Below are positions 1 through 7,791 of a stretch of DNA of 20,323 nt, in pieces; within the stretch, counting starts at the first letter, position 1, and every line of letters begins with the position of its first letter. The stretch lies in NCBI GenBank assembly GCA_003427395.1, contig BFEA01000210.1, positions 1,304,467-1,324,789 on the forward strand. Reading direction: 5' to 3'. The notes under the pieces are model-generated. The model was not told the DNA's origin. It did not search any database and was given only the letters and a program-made list of their open reading frames with translations. A program made the translations under genes and the position numbers. This DNA comes from Chara braunii. Taxonomy: Eukaryota > Streptophyta > Charophyceae > Charales > Characeae.

Positions 1-19
1 GGAAGCTGCGGCGCGTTCA

Positions 20-1124
20 CATTGTTTTCTTTTTTTTTTTCCTTTTGTTTTTCCTTCTTTTTTTTTCTTGTTTTTGAGAAAATGTACAGTGTGTCATCCC
101 GAAAGAAGCGGGGCCCGGCGTCCTAGCAACGACCGGGCCTTCCCGTGGCCGACCCCACATGAGCTGCGGTGCGTATACGGGAAGGCCTGCGGCCGACAGC
201 TGGTCGAGGTACTGGTGGTTTAATCATTCATCTATCCCTTCTATACCACTTCAGCTCTCTCAACGCTAAACTATCTGACTACGTCTACCCCCTTCAGAGG
301 CCTACTCGGCCTGACCTCGGTCTACACCTGACCGAGCGGAACCCAAGTTCCCATCGACCTGGCAACTCTACCACCCTCCTCCCCATTTGACCTCCTGCGG
401 TCTCAGCCTTGAACGGAGCTGCCCTGGTTCAAAGGGCAAAAGCCAGCACCAAGCCCAAGAAAGCCAAACAAACCCAAAAAAGCAGCCTTTTCTCCCTCCC
501 TCTCTCCCCCTCTGGGGTGGAAGGCCTTCTACTGTAGCCATTTGAGGATTACCAACCCTCTCGTTATGTGAACGCCTGCCAGTGTGTTGTTAATTGCCCA
601 TGTCTTGAGAAACCACCACTGGGCTCGTCTTGGAGCTTTTCCACATTTCGCCTTCCTCCACCAGTCTGCCCAGATCATCTGTCTCAACTGCCTTTTGATT
701 GATCTCTTAATCTCTACGTCAGCAAAAGGCTTACCCTCGAACCTAGACCTGTTTCTGTCTGCTCAGATAACGGAGCAGATAACAGCTCTTGCCACCTGGG
801 CCACATATGCCCAGCCCCTTTTCCCTGTCTCTTCCTCCTTCACAAATCCCAGTAAGACCCATTTCTCATCCCACTCCATCTCTTGGGCCCCCATCAGGGT
901 CCAGTGTTCGGCCCACCACATCCACACCCTCTTCGAGGCCGGGCATTCCCACCAGAGATGTCTGGTGGATTTTCAAATGGCCAGGTACAACGAGTGCAGC
1001 CCATGTCAACTGGGGTTCCCCTCCCATTCAACCAAACTGCAGACGGGGTAACTAGCAGCGATAGTAACCACAGGATACTAGCTTGCTTCCTGTCCGGTAG
1101 AAACGTTTATAGAAGTGCTGACAG
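20..1124 (-). mobile_element. 5'-truncated LINE copy (3' end only), minus strand
   Basis: Reading the minus strand from about 1124 down gives the C-terminal tail of a plant LINE ORF2, then about 450 nt of non-coding sequence that ends in a T-rich plus-strand stretch (about 20-78), which is A-rich in element orientation. A short 3' piece with an A-rich end is the usual product of target-primed reverse transcription that stopped early. The 5' edge lies against a run of 24 A on the plus strand (1126-1149). The coding part belongs to the same family as the LINE at 7792-13756. I could not define target-site duplications, so both edges are approximate. Confidence 0.6.
529..1124 (-). pseudogene. LINE ORF2 C-terminal fragment (zf-RVT-like tail)
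   Basis: The minus-strand translation opens with LPDRKQASILW (about 1100-1068) and continues through PSAVWL (1047-1030) to CTRC (998-987). After a frameshift between 987 and 963 it resumes with RHLWWEC (963-943), so a Cys-x2-Cys and a His-x4-Cys are both visible, as in the zinc-finger tail that follows plant LINE reverse transcriptases. Further on come WADRN-like (Trp replaced by TGA at 763-765), ADWWRK and WWFLKTW. The frame ends at a TAG at 529-531. The tail is thought to bind nucleic acid during target-primed reverse transcription; that is family knowledge, not shown here. No function is expected, because only the last 200 or so codons remain and they carry a stop and a frameshift. It overlaps the plus-strand LINE by 29 residues with about 23 identical. 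Confidence 0.75.
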
Positions 1125-1125
1125 T

Positions 1126-1149
1126 AAAAAAAAAAAAAAAAAAAAAAAA
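1126..1149. repeat. Poly(A) tract, 24 nt
   Basis: An uninterrupted A run sits at the 5' edge of the minus-strand LINE fragment. It could be the tail of another plus-strand retrocopy or a homopolymer microsatellite. Confidence 0.9.
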
Positions 1150-2829
1150 GTGCTACCGGTAGTGTGAATATGGCATCATTCACGATATTGCAATTCCTTG
1201 GAAAGCAGGCACACGTCACAGCAAATCTTTTAATTTTTTTATTTTTATTTTTTTTGGGATCACAGCAAATCAGACATGTCAAAAGGTTGATACCAAAAAG
1301 AGGGCTAGGTCGGGGGGCTCACGGCTGGGTGGTTAGCGCACTGCTGCGCCACTCCGAAGCGATGCCGGCCGAAGCTTCCTCGGCATTCCCGGGAGCGTTA
1401 GGCCCTGTCTCGTCGTCAACCTTGCCATCGCGACAAGGAACGAAGGGTCCTCCATGCCAGCTGGAGCTGTTCGTCAGTTTCTGAGGTTCCCTTTCGAGTC
1501 AGCCCGTGGCCCGGGTGCAACAGGTCTTCTGCCATATTGAGTGTTTCACATCGTCCGAGTTCTTTGTTCGTTCGGTTGACTGCTTCGGCTCTGTGCTGTA
1601 GTTGGATTCTAGTCGTTGCGGTTTCGAGTAATTGATGCGCTCATTCCAGGAAGGACGGCGACCTGCAAACTACTAGTTGGAAGGAAGGAGGTCAAAGATG
1701 GTCTCGAGCGCAGGAACCTCCCTGCTTGTCCTAAGTTGCTGTGCTACTCTCATCGTGGTCACCTCGAGCAATTTCGGATTCGTCAATTTCTAGTTTTTTA
1801 CTTGTTATTAAGAACGGGCTTTCCTACAACAAGGGTTAGCCGAATTGGTGTGGATGAGGGGAGTACTGGAAGTTTGAGAGCCCTCCGTTCTGCGCTCCTT
1901 CCCTTAGCAAGTTTCAGTTCAGTGGGGTGGTGATGTAGACAGAGGCACGAGACTAATGCTTCATTCGAAGAGAGGCAATCTGTTTTGCTCCTGCGCCTAA
2001 TCTTCTCTACGACCCGGTTGGCGAAGTATGGTTGGCAATCAGGTATCCAGGTCTGAGGAAGTTTCACCCCTCCTGGCGCCTGCTTGAGGCTGGTCAGTCG
2101 AGCGGATTCTTAGGTATAAGGTGGTCAATAGAGGCGGCCTCGGGTGGGCATGAGTAGTGGTCCTCACAGCCAATCTACCTGTCTCCCTCCTGGTTTGGAA
2201 AAGTCAGTAGTTGAATAGAGTTGCGGTGGTAATCTCCGTGGGGTGACAACTCTGTCGATGGAGGAGTGGTGAGTTCGTTTGCATGCAGGTATCTCTCTGC
2301 TTCTCCTAATTTTGCTCGGCTATCTTCTGACTATGCCCATCAGGCCATCTGCTGTCTCGGGTCCATCGACGTTGTCGAGCGCATCGGCCCTCGCGCAAAC
2401 GAGGGTCCTCCCGGCCATGTCATGCAGGAGATAAACAAAACAAAATCAGAGACAACTTAGGACGATGCATAAATAATCCCGCGAGATGCCGAGACGGTGC
2501 GCGGTCGCATCGTCCCTCGCCGCGCTGGCCGGATGCGCCAGCAATACATCCCGCGGTCCCCTACGACAGGATAGGTTTCCGTGGGGCATATTCTACCTTC
2601 CCTAAGGGGCTGTCACCACCCTTAGGGGCGTATCCCTACCGAGTTACCAACCCATGTGCGAAAGCTTTTAGATGCAATTGCAGAGGTAGGTCAGCCGAGG
2701 GCGTTTGCTCGTTCGCTGTAGTATAGATACGTTGGTTAACGCCAAGTGGACCCGAACGTCATTCATTCCTTAGGGCGCTGATCTCCTAAATACGAAGCGG
2801 ACGTCGGTCGACTAGGACGGTCTCAAACA
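1150..2829. other. Unassigned region, no supported gene
   Basis: I read all frames and found no recognisable domain. Open frames here are short (about 105 codons or fewer) and look unstructured. Visible features are a T-rich tract near 1230-1257 and a weak tRNA-like A-box (GGTTAGCGCA, 1331-1340), followed about 150 nt later by a B-box-like TTTCGAGTC (1492-1500), too far apart for a real tRNA. There is a hairpin GCTGGC/GCCAGC with a 7-nt loop (2524-2542), and an inverted repeat CCCTAAGG/CCTTAGGG (2600-2627). The sequence could be diverged non-coding repeat or untranslated or intronic sequence. Confidence 0.5.
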
Positions 2830-3214
2830 AGCGTGAAACCACAAAATTAATCCTAGTCCCTTAGACACACAATCAAAAGAAAGTTATAACAAACACACAT
2901 AATTTCACCAAAAAAAGTCGACCGTAGTCGACAGGAACATGCCCAATCTGAAATGATAACTGAAAGGATCAAAATCGTCATATAGTACATCCAACAACAT
3001 GATATCAAAAACAATCCGACCACCCCGGGTCGAATTCCACAAGAACAATTAGACAATCGCCAATGAGAAGTTGACTACCGATAATAATTTGATGCAGCCG
3101 ACAAGGTAGTCGGACTGCCTTAGTTTTGACTTGATGAGACGCCCTGCCAAAGTTATTCATTCCAACTAACGCCGACCTATGATTAAACACGCATACGCTT
3201 GTCTCCATATACTC
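2830..3214 (-). other. T-rich sequence downstream of the putative exon (3' UTR-like)
   Basis: In minus orientation this stretch is T-rich and G-poor with stops in every frame, which would fit a 3' UTR if the exon at 3215-3469 is real. It contains a 19-nt hairpin (AAGGTAGTC/GACTGCCTT, 3103-3121, one G-T pair) and two GTCGAC hexamers four bases apart (near 2917-2932). Confidence 0.2.
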
Positions 3215-3469
3215 TCAATCTTCCTGGATGACAGGTTGCTTCGCGGATGATTCTTGACCAGGGGCATTGCTTGACGTGTTGCATGCCTCTTCCTCTAGGA
3301 AGTGGTCTGTGGATACTTCTTCCCCTCGCCCGGGCCCGCAGACCCGGATCTCAGAGGTTAGGCCGTCACCTCCGAGTCGGCAAAGTACCACCCCCGACGA
3401 GTCGGGTCCACTCCAAGTCGATATCAGGGCCAGCTCCAAAAGCATACAAACCTCCGCCTTGGATGCTTC
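3215..3469 (-). CDS. Possible terminal exon of an unidentified spliced gene
   Basis: On the minus strand a pyrimidine-rich stretch ending in TTTTCTCTAG gives a good plant-type 3' splice site at 3470/3469. The frame starting EASKAEV then stays open for about 84 codons to a TGA at 3215-3217. The translated end is polar and acidic (for example EEEACNTSSNAPGQESS), like many protein C-termini, and a T-rich stretch resembling a 3' UTR follows down to about 2830. I recognise no domain and cannot identify upstream exons with confidence. A GTAAGG donor-like site on the minus strand near 4270-4280 is one possibility. No AATAAA signal is obvious. A chance open frame is a serious alternative. Confidence 0.2.
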   Translation of the reverse strand, partial: EASKAEVCMLLELALISTWSGPDSSGVVLCRLGGDGLTSEIRVCGPGRGEEVSTDHFLEEEACNTSSNAPGQESSAKQPVIQED

Positions 3470-4689
3470 CTAGAGAAAAGAGAATGCGTTCACCATAAGT
3501 AGTTTTCAATTATTCTCATCCCTTCTCGGTTCATGGTAACTTAGACGTAAGAAATTGAATGAGATAGAGAATGAAAATCACTTTGACAGGTATAGATATA
3601 GAAGGTCATTCCAAACAAAACGTGTCAATCCTGGAAAAATGTTAAGTCCAATTGACTGCATTTTCATTTTATTCACAAGTTTTTTTTAATGGCACCCGTT
3701 GAAGTTACTCATTTCAGAATTCAAGTACTTTTGTCATGCAGGCAAGTGAAAGACAGAAACATGACAATCCTTTTCTCCATCCCAAATAGGCAACGTCAAT
3801 CTTCATAGCAAGCATCCATCTACCTACCTGCACAAAAAAAACAAGTTCAAAAGAAAACAGTACAATCTCATATTCAAGTCAGACTTTTTCATTCGGATGC
3901 ATGATTCACACAACCTTCCTCTGCCTTTTCTTTTGAACATTCAAAACAACAAGGTCAAGCAAAGTGCGGGTTCACACAGGTGTGAAGGGAAATCTGAGTC
4001 ATTCAACTGACCTTGAGTGAAGTTTGATCCGGCTCACTCAAGAAAGCCGAGTAGTATTCCAATCAAAGTTGAGAAGACGATCGTCGTTAAAGCTAGAAAT
4101 GTGCAGCTCAAAACTCCACAACTCGTGGTCATTCCACCGGATGACGGTCAACTTACTCTCCAAGTGCTCGTATGAGCGAGAGTCACCTTCACTGAAAGAC
4201 TCAAGTGAGATAACCCTCCAGGAGGGCGTTCCCAACAATGACTCCCATGTGGTCCCAACAGTCCCAGTTGTACTTCCCTTACCAAGGATACTCTCAACCA
4301 ATCGCAAGTCCACGTCTTCTCCAGGTACCACGTACGCTCACAATAGCCACCACAATATGTTGGCTCCGATCTTCAAAATCAGACCCACTTGGTCTCAAAA
4401 TGGTCCCAGATGGTCCCACGTCACCGCTGTACCACCGGATGGCCCCAACCTCAAAAACCGCTCGCACCTCGTTCCATAAAAAAAATAAAGGTGGCTCTGA
4501 CTCAAAAACCGAATATGCTGAGAGCCCCAATAAATGTCCTTCCGGCGCAAACCGCAAGTGTCGCAACTCCAATAGCTAGTGTTGTGTGCACTCACTCTGT
4601 GTCCCCCTCATGTCACCGGCCCACGCACCACTACCGCACAATCCCAATCGTGCATCGGCGTTAGCCCAACCTCCAGGTCACACTGGGAT
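3470..4689. other. Unassigned, A/T-rich to mixed sequence
   Basis: The part at 3480-4020 is A/T-rich and could be intronic if the candidate exon is real. The part at 4020-4690 has overlapping open frames on both strands (up to about 150 codons), with no motif I recognise and repeated TGGTCCCA-like words, suggesting local low-level repetition rather than a conserved protein. Confidence 0.4.
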
Positions 4690-5345
4690 CCACTATGACT
4701 GCCGCATACCACAAAAAAAATGACGGCGGAATTACCGCTCACTGCGCCGTCAACTGGTATCACGCCGTTGTGCGGCATCATAGTCTAATCCCGCACTAGA
4801 ACAAAAACGGTTCCACCCCGCTGCAAGATCTGGCAACACTGTTGCCGTTGTCATGCCTCCAAATGGACAGTACTTCCTCTTGACAACGCTGCTGCCGCGG
4901 TGCCAAAACAAACGGCAACACTTCCTTACCACTGCCGTAAACCCAATGTCACTGAGCGCTTCCGCACCAGCGCCGTTAAAACCTGTGCAGTTGCCGCAAA
5001 CTTCCGGCAGCGCTTCCGCAGTACTGGCAAAAATACATTGCCGCCACTGTGCAAAACGGGCAGAGCCTCCCCTGCACTGCTTGCCGAAGACCACTGCCAC
5101 GAACAGCAACACCTCCCACTTGCACCCCGCAGCACGGCGGCTATGGCAGCCTCTCCTCTTCTCACCTCGCTTAGTTGGCAGCTATGGCTGTGTTTCACAG
5201 CTATGGCCACCTCCAGCAATCCTCCTCCAACCTGCAGACCTCCACTACTAGCAGCACTTCCTCCTCTCCGGCAGCACCACCCCACAGTAGCAGCCAGCCA
5301 GCATTCACTCAGGTGAATCGCCCAGCGGCACTGCCACAAGTGTGA
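4690..5345. repeat. CTGCC/TGCCG-rich degenerate repeat tract
   Basis: The words TGCCG, CTGCC and their variants recur roughly every 30-40 nt from about 4730 to 5110, and AGCGCTTCCGCA occurs twice (near 4957 and 5010). The bias keeps long frames open on both strands, and their Ala/Cys/Arg-rich translations do not resemble a conserved protein. A hairpin GCTGTG/CACAGC lies at 5187-5201, and CTATGGC recurs nearby. I read this as diverged low-complexity sequence rather than a gene. Confidence 0.4.
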
Positions 5346-5899
5346 GGCTGCTGGGTGGAGTGCTGGCTTTTATAGCCAGCAGAAGGCAAGTGGGCAGCTG
5401 CTTTGCCCACTGACAAGCAAAATTTGTAAGGGCTCCTAGCCCTTGATCTAAATCGATGGCCAGGGGCTTTGAGCCTTGGTTTTCCCCTTGGGGAGCCAAG
5501 GTCATCACTTCCCAGAAGCACCAGGCTGCTTCCCAGGCCAGGTGCCTCTCGAAATGGCTGCATTGCCTGTTCAACTGAACAGGCGCTGTCCCATCAGCCC
5601 CTAGAACTTTCTAGGGGGGGCTGCACCTATTCTACGACCGCGGCCACATTCGCGGCCGTTATTATTATTTTTCTTCTCTCTCTCCTTCCTTACTCCCTTC
5701 ATTTCTTTCTTTTTCTACCCCTCGTTTTTTTTTTTTTGCTGGAAGCAACCTGTCGCCCAAAACGGACAGGCACCCTCCCCCTTCTCAATCCTTTCATGGG
5801 GCTGAGCCTGTATCTGGTGCAAATGAGCACCTGATACAGGCGCGGCGGCCCAAGAGAGCAGCCCGTTTTTAAAACGAACGGGCACTCTCTGGTGGGTTC

Positions 5900-5903
<4 letters not shown>

Positions 5904-5970
<67 letters not shown>

Positions 5971-5971
5971 N

Positions 5972-6048
<77 letters not shown>
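5904..6048. repeat. (CT)n microsatellite with one N, about 72 units
   Basis: An uninterrupted CT dinucleotide tract has a single N at 5971. It is followed by ATACAC and (AC)7 at 6051-6064. The lone N probably marks an unresolved assembly join, so the true length is unknown. Long Leu-Ser, Ser-Leu and Glu-Arg frames across it are artefacts of the repeat. Confidence 0.97.
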
Positions 6049-6050
<2 letters not shown>

Positions 6051-6051
<1 letters not shown>

Positions 6052-6064
6052 CACACACACACAC
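6051..6064. repeat. (AC)7 microsatellite
   Basis: A short AC dinucleotide run lies directly after the (CT)n tract, making a compound microsatellite. Confidence 0.9.
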
Positions 6065-6508
6065 TCCGCGGCAATGTATAGATGCACGAACGAGGGTGGA
6101 TCCATTCACACCTAGCCAGGCTGTCGAGGTTCAGCCTCCTGAAGAGTCGGTGTGAGTCCGACGAAACAGTCTGGCACAGTTATGCCCCCTTTGTAACTCG
6201 AGCACAGGTCCCAAGGACCAGCGCCCGCATACAGCCGCTATTAGCGGCAGGTCCATTCGATTTTGCTCCTCCCATCAAAGGGAGAAGCAGCCCGTTCGTC
6301 AAAATGAACGGGCACTTACTAATTTCCTAATAACCAATAATAAAAAAAATCTATAAAACAAATCTAACAAAAATCTAAAGAAATAAAGAAAGGGGAAAAA
6401 AAAACGAAAGAAAATGGCAGCCCGTAAAAACGGGCGCCTGCCACAATCCATGGGGACTGTAAGTCCCCATCTGTCTGATCGCGCCAACTGGCGCTTCACG
6501 TTAGAACT

Positions 6509-6510
<2 letters not shown>

Positions 6511-6540
<30 letters not shown>
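6511..6540. repeat. Poly(T) tract, 30 nt
   Basis: An uninterrupted T run lies between the hairpins at 6481-6494 and 6546-6566. It could be the poly(A) tail of a minus-strand retrocopy whose body lies to the right, but I see no recognisable body next to it. Confidence 0.95.
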
Positions 6541-6566
6541 CCCATCCGTTCGTTTTCAACGAACGG

Positions 6567-6687
6567 GTACTCATCCCCAAACATTAGCTCGAAGGAAAAA
6601 CAAAAAACGAAAAAAAAACGAAGAAAAAAGAAAGAAAAAAAATCTGAACAAAATCTAAGTCTTTTTCTCTAAAAAAAAACGGTCGAA
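6567..6687. other. A-rich spacer
   Basis: The sequence is mostly A with scattered CG and CT. The phrase AAAATCTAA resembles phrases in the A-rich spacer at 6340-6400, suggesting the two spacers share an origin. No gene is visible. Confidence 0.5.
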
Positions 6688-6933
6688 TTTTTTTTTTTTT
6701 TTGGACCATCTCTCGATTTATGCGTGTCATCCTTGCGCAGGGGCCATGCAACTTTCGGCGCGACGGATTTCCGCCGCGTGATCTTGATGATCATGCGGCC
6801 GAAATCGGTCGCGCTCGTTTGCCTTACGGACGGGCTGCCCCAGAAGGAGCTAGCCCGATAGTTGCAGTTCCTCGGGTTCGATCCCAGTGTCTGCTGGATA
6901 ACAGTCGAACGTTGTAACCAACTGGGCTAGCTC
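6688..6933 (-). mobile_element. Putative tRNA-derived SINE with poly(A) tail
   Basis: On the minus strand, TAGCCCAGTTGG (6929-6918) fits the RNA polymerase III A-box, and GGATCGAACC (6884-6875) fits the B-box with one change from GGTTCGAACC. The 33-nt gap between them is normal for a tRNA. The T-arm reads CTGGG, loop ATCGAAC, CCGAG, with four of five pairs. The ends do not form an acceptor stem, so this is tRNA-like rather than a tRNA gene. An unrelated body of about 170 nt follows and ends in 15 A (plus-strand T run 6688-6702). Head, body, A tail and total length (about 246 nt) fit a plant SINE. No target-site duplication is clear. A 10-bp inverted repeat GAGCTAGCCC/GGGCTAGCTC (6847-6856 and 6924-6933) duplicates the A-box end in reverse inside the element. 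Confidence 0.45.
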
Positions 6934-7018
6934 TTATCACAACAATGATAGGAGCAACTCTTCTATATGAAGAGCTTCGCCCCGTCCCTATCCCCCATAT
7001 CGTGGCCTTGCAGGTCGT

Positions 7019-7075
7019 ACCTGCCTGTGGCTCGGTAGGCCGTGTCTGCCTGTGGCTCGGCAGTCCGCGCCTGCC
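7019..7075. repeat. Imperfect tandem repeat, unit about 25-27 nt
   Basis: The phrase CTGCCTGTGGCTCGG occurs twice in succession, followed by a third, more diverged copy beginning CTGCCTGCCCGTGGC. Confidence 0.5.
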
Positions 7076-7508
7076 TGCCCGTGGCCTTGAAGGCCTTGCT
7101 GGCAGGCCTTACCCCGTTGGCAGGCCGCGTGACATCGGCCTATCAGCCCCGCGGCTTGATGTCACGCTCCGCGGCCAAAAAAATCCCCTTTCCTTCTGCG
7201 TCGCTCCCTATACCCGGCGCATCCTCCCTATTTAGCCCATTCAGACCCTGAATCGCGCTACATTATTTTAGGTAGAATAAGTTTAGTTTTTCTGTCCCCA
7301 TGTCCGCATATTCCTGCGGCTTCGACAAAAGCGAAGCATTACCATACACATTCGTTACTCTTGGACGCCATACGCGTTCGGACTAACGTTCGAAAACTTT
7401 TAGTCTGCTAGTCGTAGGTCAGGTCTGAATAAACTTTTGGCAACATCGTCTCATCAAGTCCTTCAATTCAATAAAAGAGTCACACATCGTGCAACGTTGG
7501 AAAACCCC

Positions 7509-7536
7509 GGCAAATACCCTTGTCAGGGTATTTGCC
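7509..7536. repeat. Perfect 12-bp hairpin, 4-nt loop
   Basis: GGCAAATACCCT and its exact reverse complement are separated by TGTC. No T-run follows that would make it a polymerase III terminator. Its role is unknown. It lies about 250 nt upstream of the LINE ORF1 start. Confidence 0.85.
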
Positions 7537-7791
7537 CCGACAACGTCATCGCGATCTATTTCAGTTCCGTTGACCTGGATTAAGGTCCTGCTTCGTCGTG
7601 CCTTCATAACAGCTGCACTGAAAGTGAGGCTTAATAGAGATGCGGTCTATATGTCTTTTGGGTTTCCCCGAGTTAGGTGCGTAGTTATCGCTTAATTTGG
7701 GACATACGGATTATTTCAATAGTTGAGTGATGCTCCCTGCCTGAAGTCGTGCTCTCAAAGCCTAGCAGTCGATTCCGTTTCATTCCGGTCG

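Larger units (their letters stand above)
5361..6566. repeat. Cluster of about 18 short near-perfect hairpins
   Basis: Perfect or nearly perfect inverted repeats with stems of 5-9 bp and mostly short loops recur through this stretch: 5361-5381, 5389-5411, 5428-5444, 5474-5501, 5565-5584, 5598-5617, 5749-5770, 5806-5841 (9 bp, a T-T mismatch, then 5 bp), 5861-5883, 6118-6137, 6146-6162, 6207-6219, 6234-6248, 6290-6313, 6420-6435, 6450-6470, 6481-6494 and 6546-6566. At least four share a theme of left arm GCCCGT or CCGTTC and right arm ACGGGC or GAACGG, several followed by the dinucleotide AC or GC. Spacers are pyrimidine-rich or A-rich. There is no coding signal. This does not match any RNA gene or transposon end that I know. 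Confidence 0.6.
6934..7791. other. Region upstream of the LINE; inverted repeats, no gene
   Basis: No recognisable protein is present. Part or all of it may be the LINE 5' UTR, but I cannot place that boundary. It contains imperfect repeats of a 25-27 nt unit starting CTGCCTGTGGCTCGG (about 7019-7075), then inverted repeats GGCCTT/AAGGCC (7083-7095), GCGTGACATC/GATGTCACGC (7127-7167), GCTTCG/CGAAGC (7319-7337) and a 12-bp stem with a 4-nt loop (7509-7536). Confidence 0.45.

Noticed and set aside
584-1051. Plus-strand open frame of 155 codons
   Set aside because: It is antisense to the LINE ORF2 tail, which has clear zf-RVT-like motifs on the minus strand.
1311-1510. SINE or tRNA from GGTTAGCGCACTG and TTTCGAGTC
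   Set aside because: The boxes are about 150 nt apart, no T-arm or tail is seen, and the match is too weak to list as a feature.
4038-4572. Minus-strand frames of 92-97 codons with a GTAAGG donor-like site
   Set aside because: They might be an upstream exon of the candidate gene at 3215-3469, but no domain or convincing acceptor supports it.
4853-5339. Overlapping open frames of 120-138 codons on both strands
   Set aside because: They arise from the GC-rich CTGCC/TGCCG composition. Translations are Ala/Cys/Arg-rich, with no recognisable domain and no preferred strand.
5715-6155. Long Glu-Arg and Leu-Ser frames on both strands
   Set aside because: They are translations of the CT dinucleotide repeat and cross an N.
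5361-6566. CRISPR array or prokaryotic terminators
   Set aside because: The hairpins differ in sequence and spacing with no constant repeat and no cas genes, and the window is eukaryotic.
6841-6900. tRNA gene on the plus strand, from a near-consensus B-box GGTTCGATCC
   Set aside because: The nearest A-box-like word is too close (under 20 nt) and no cloverleaf forms. The minus-strand SINE reading fits spacing better.
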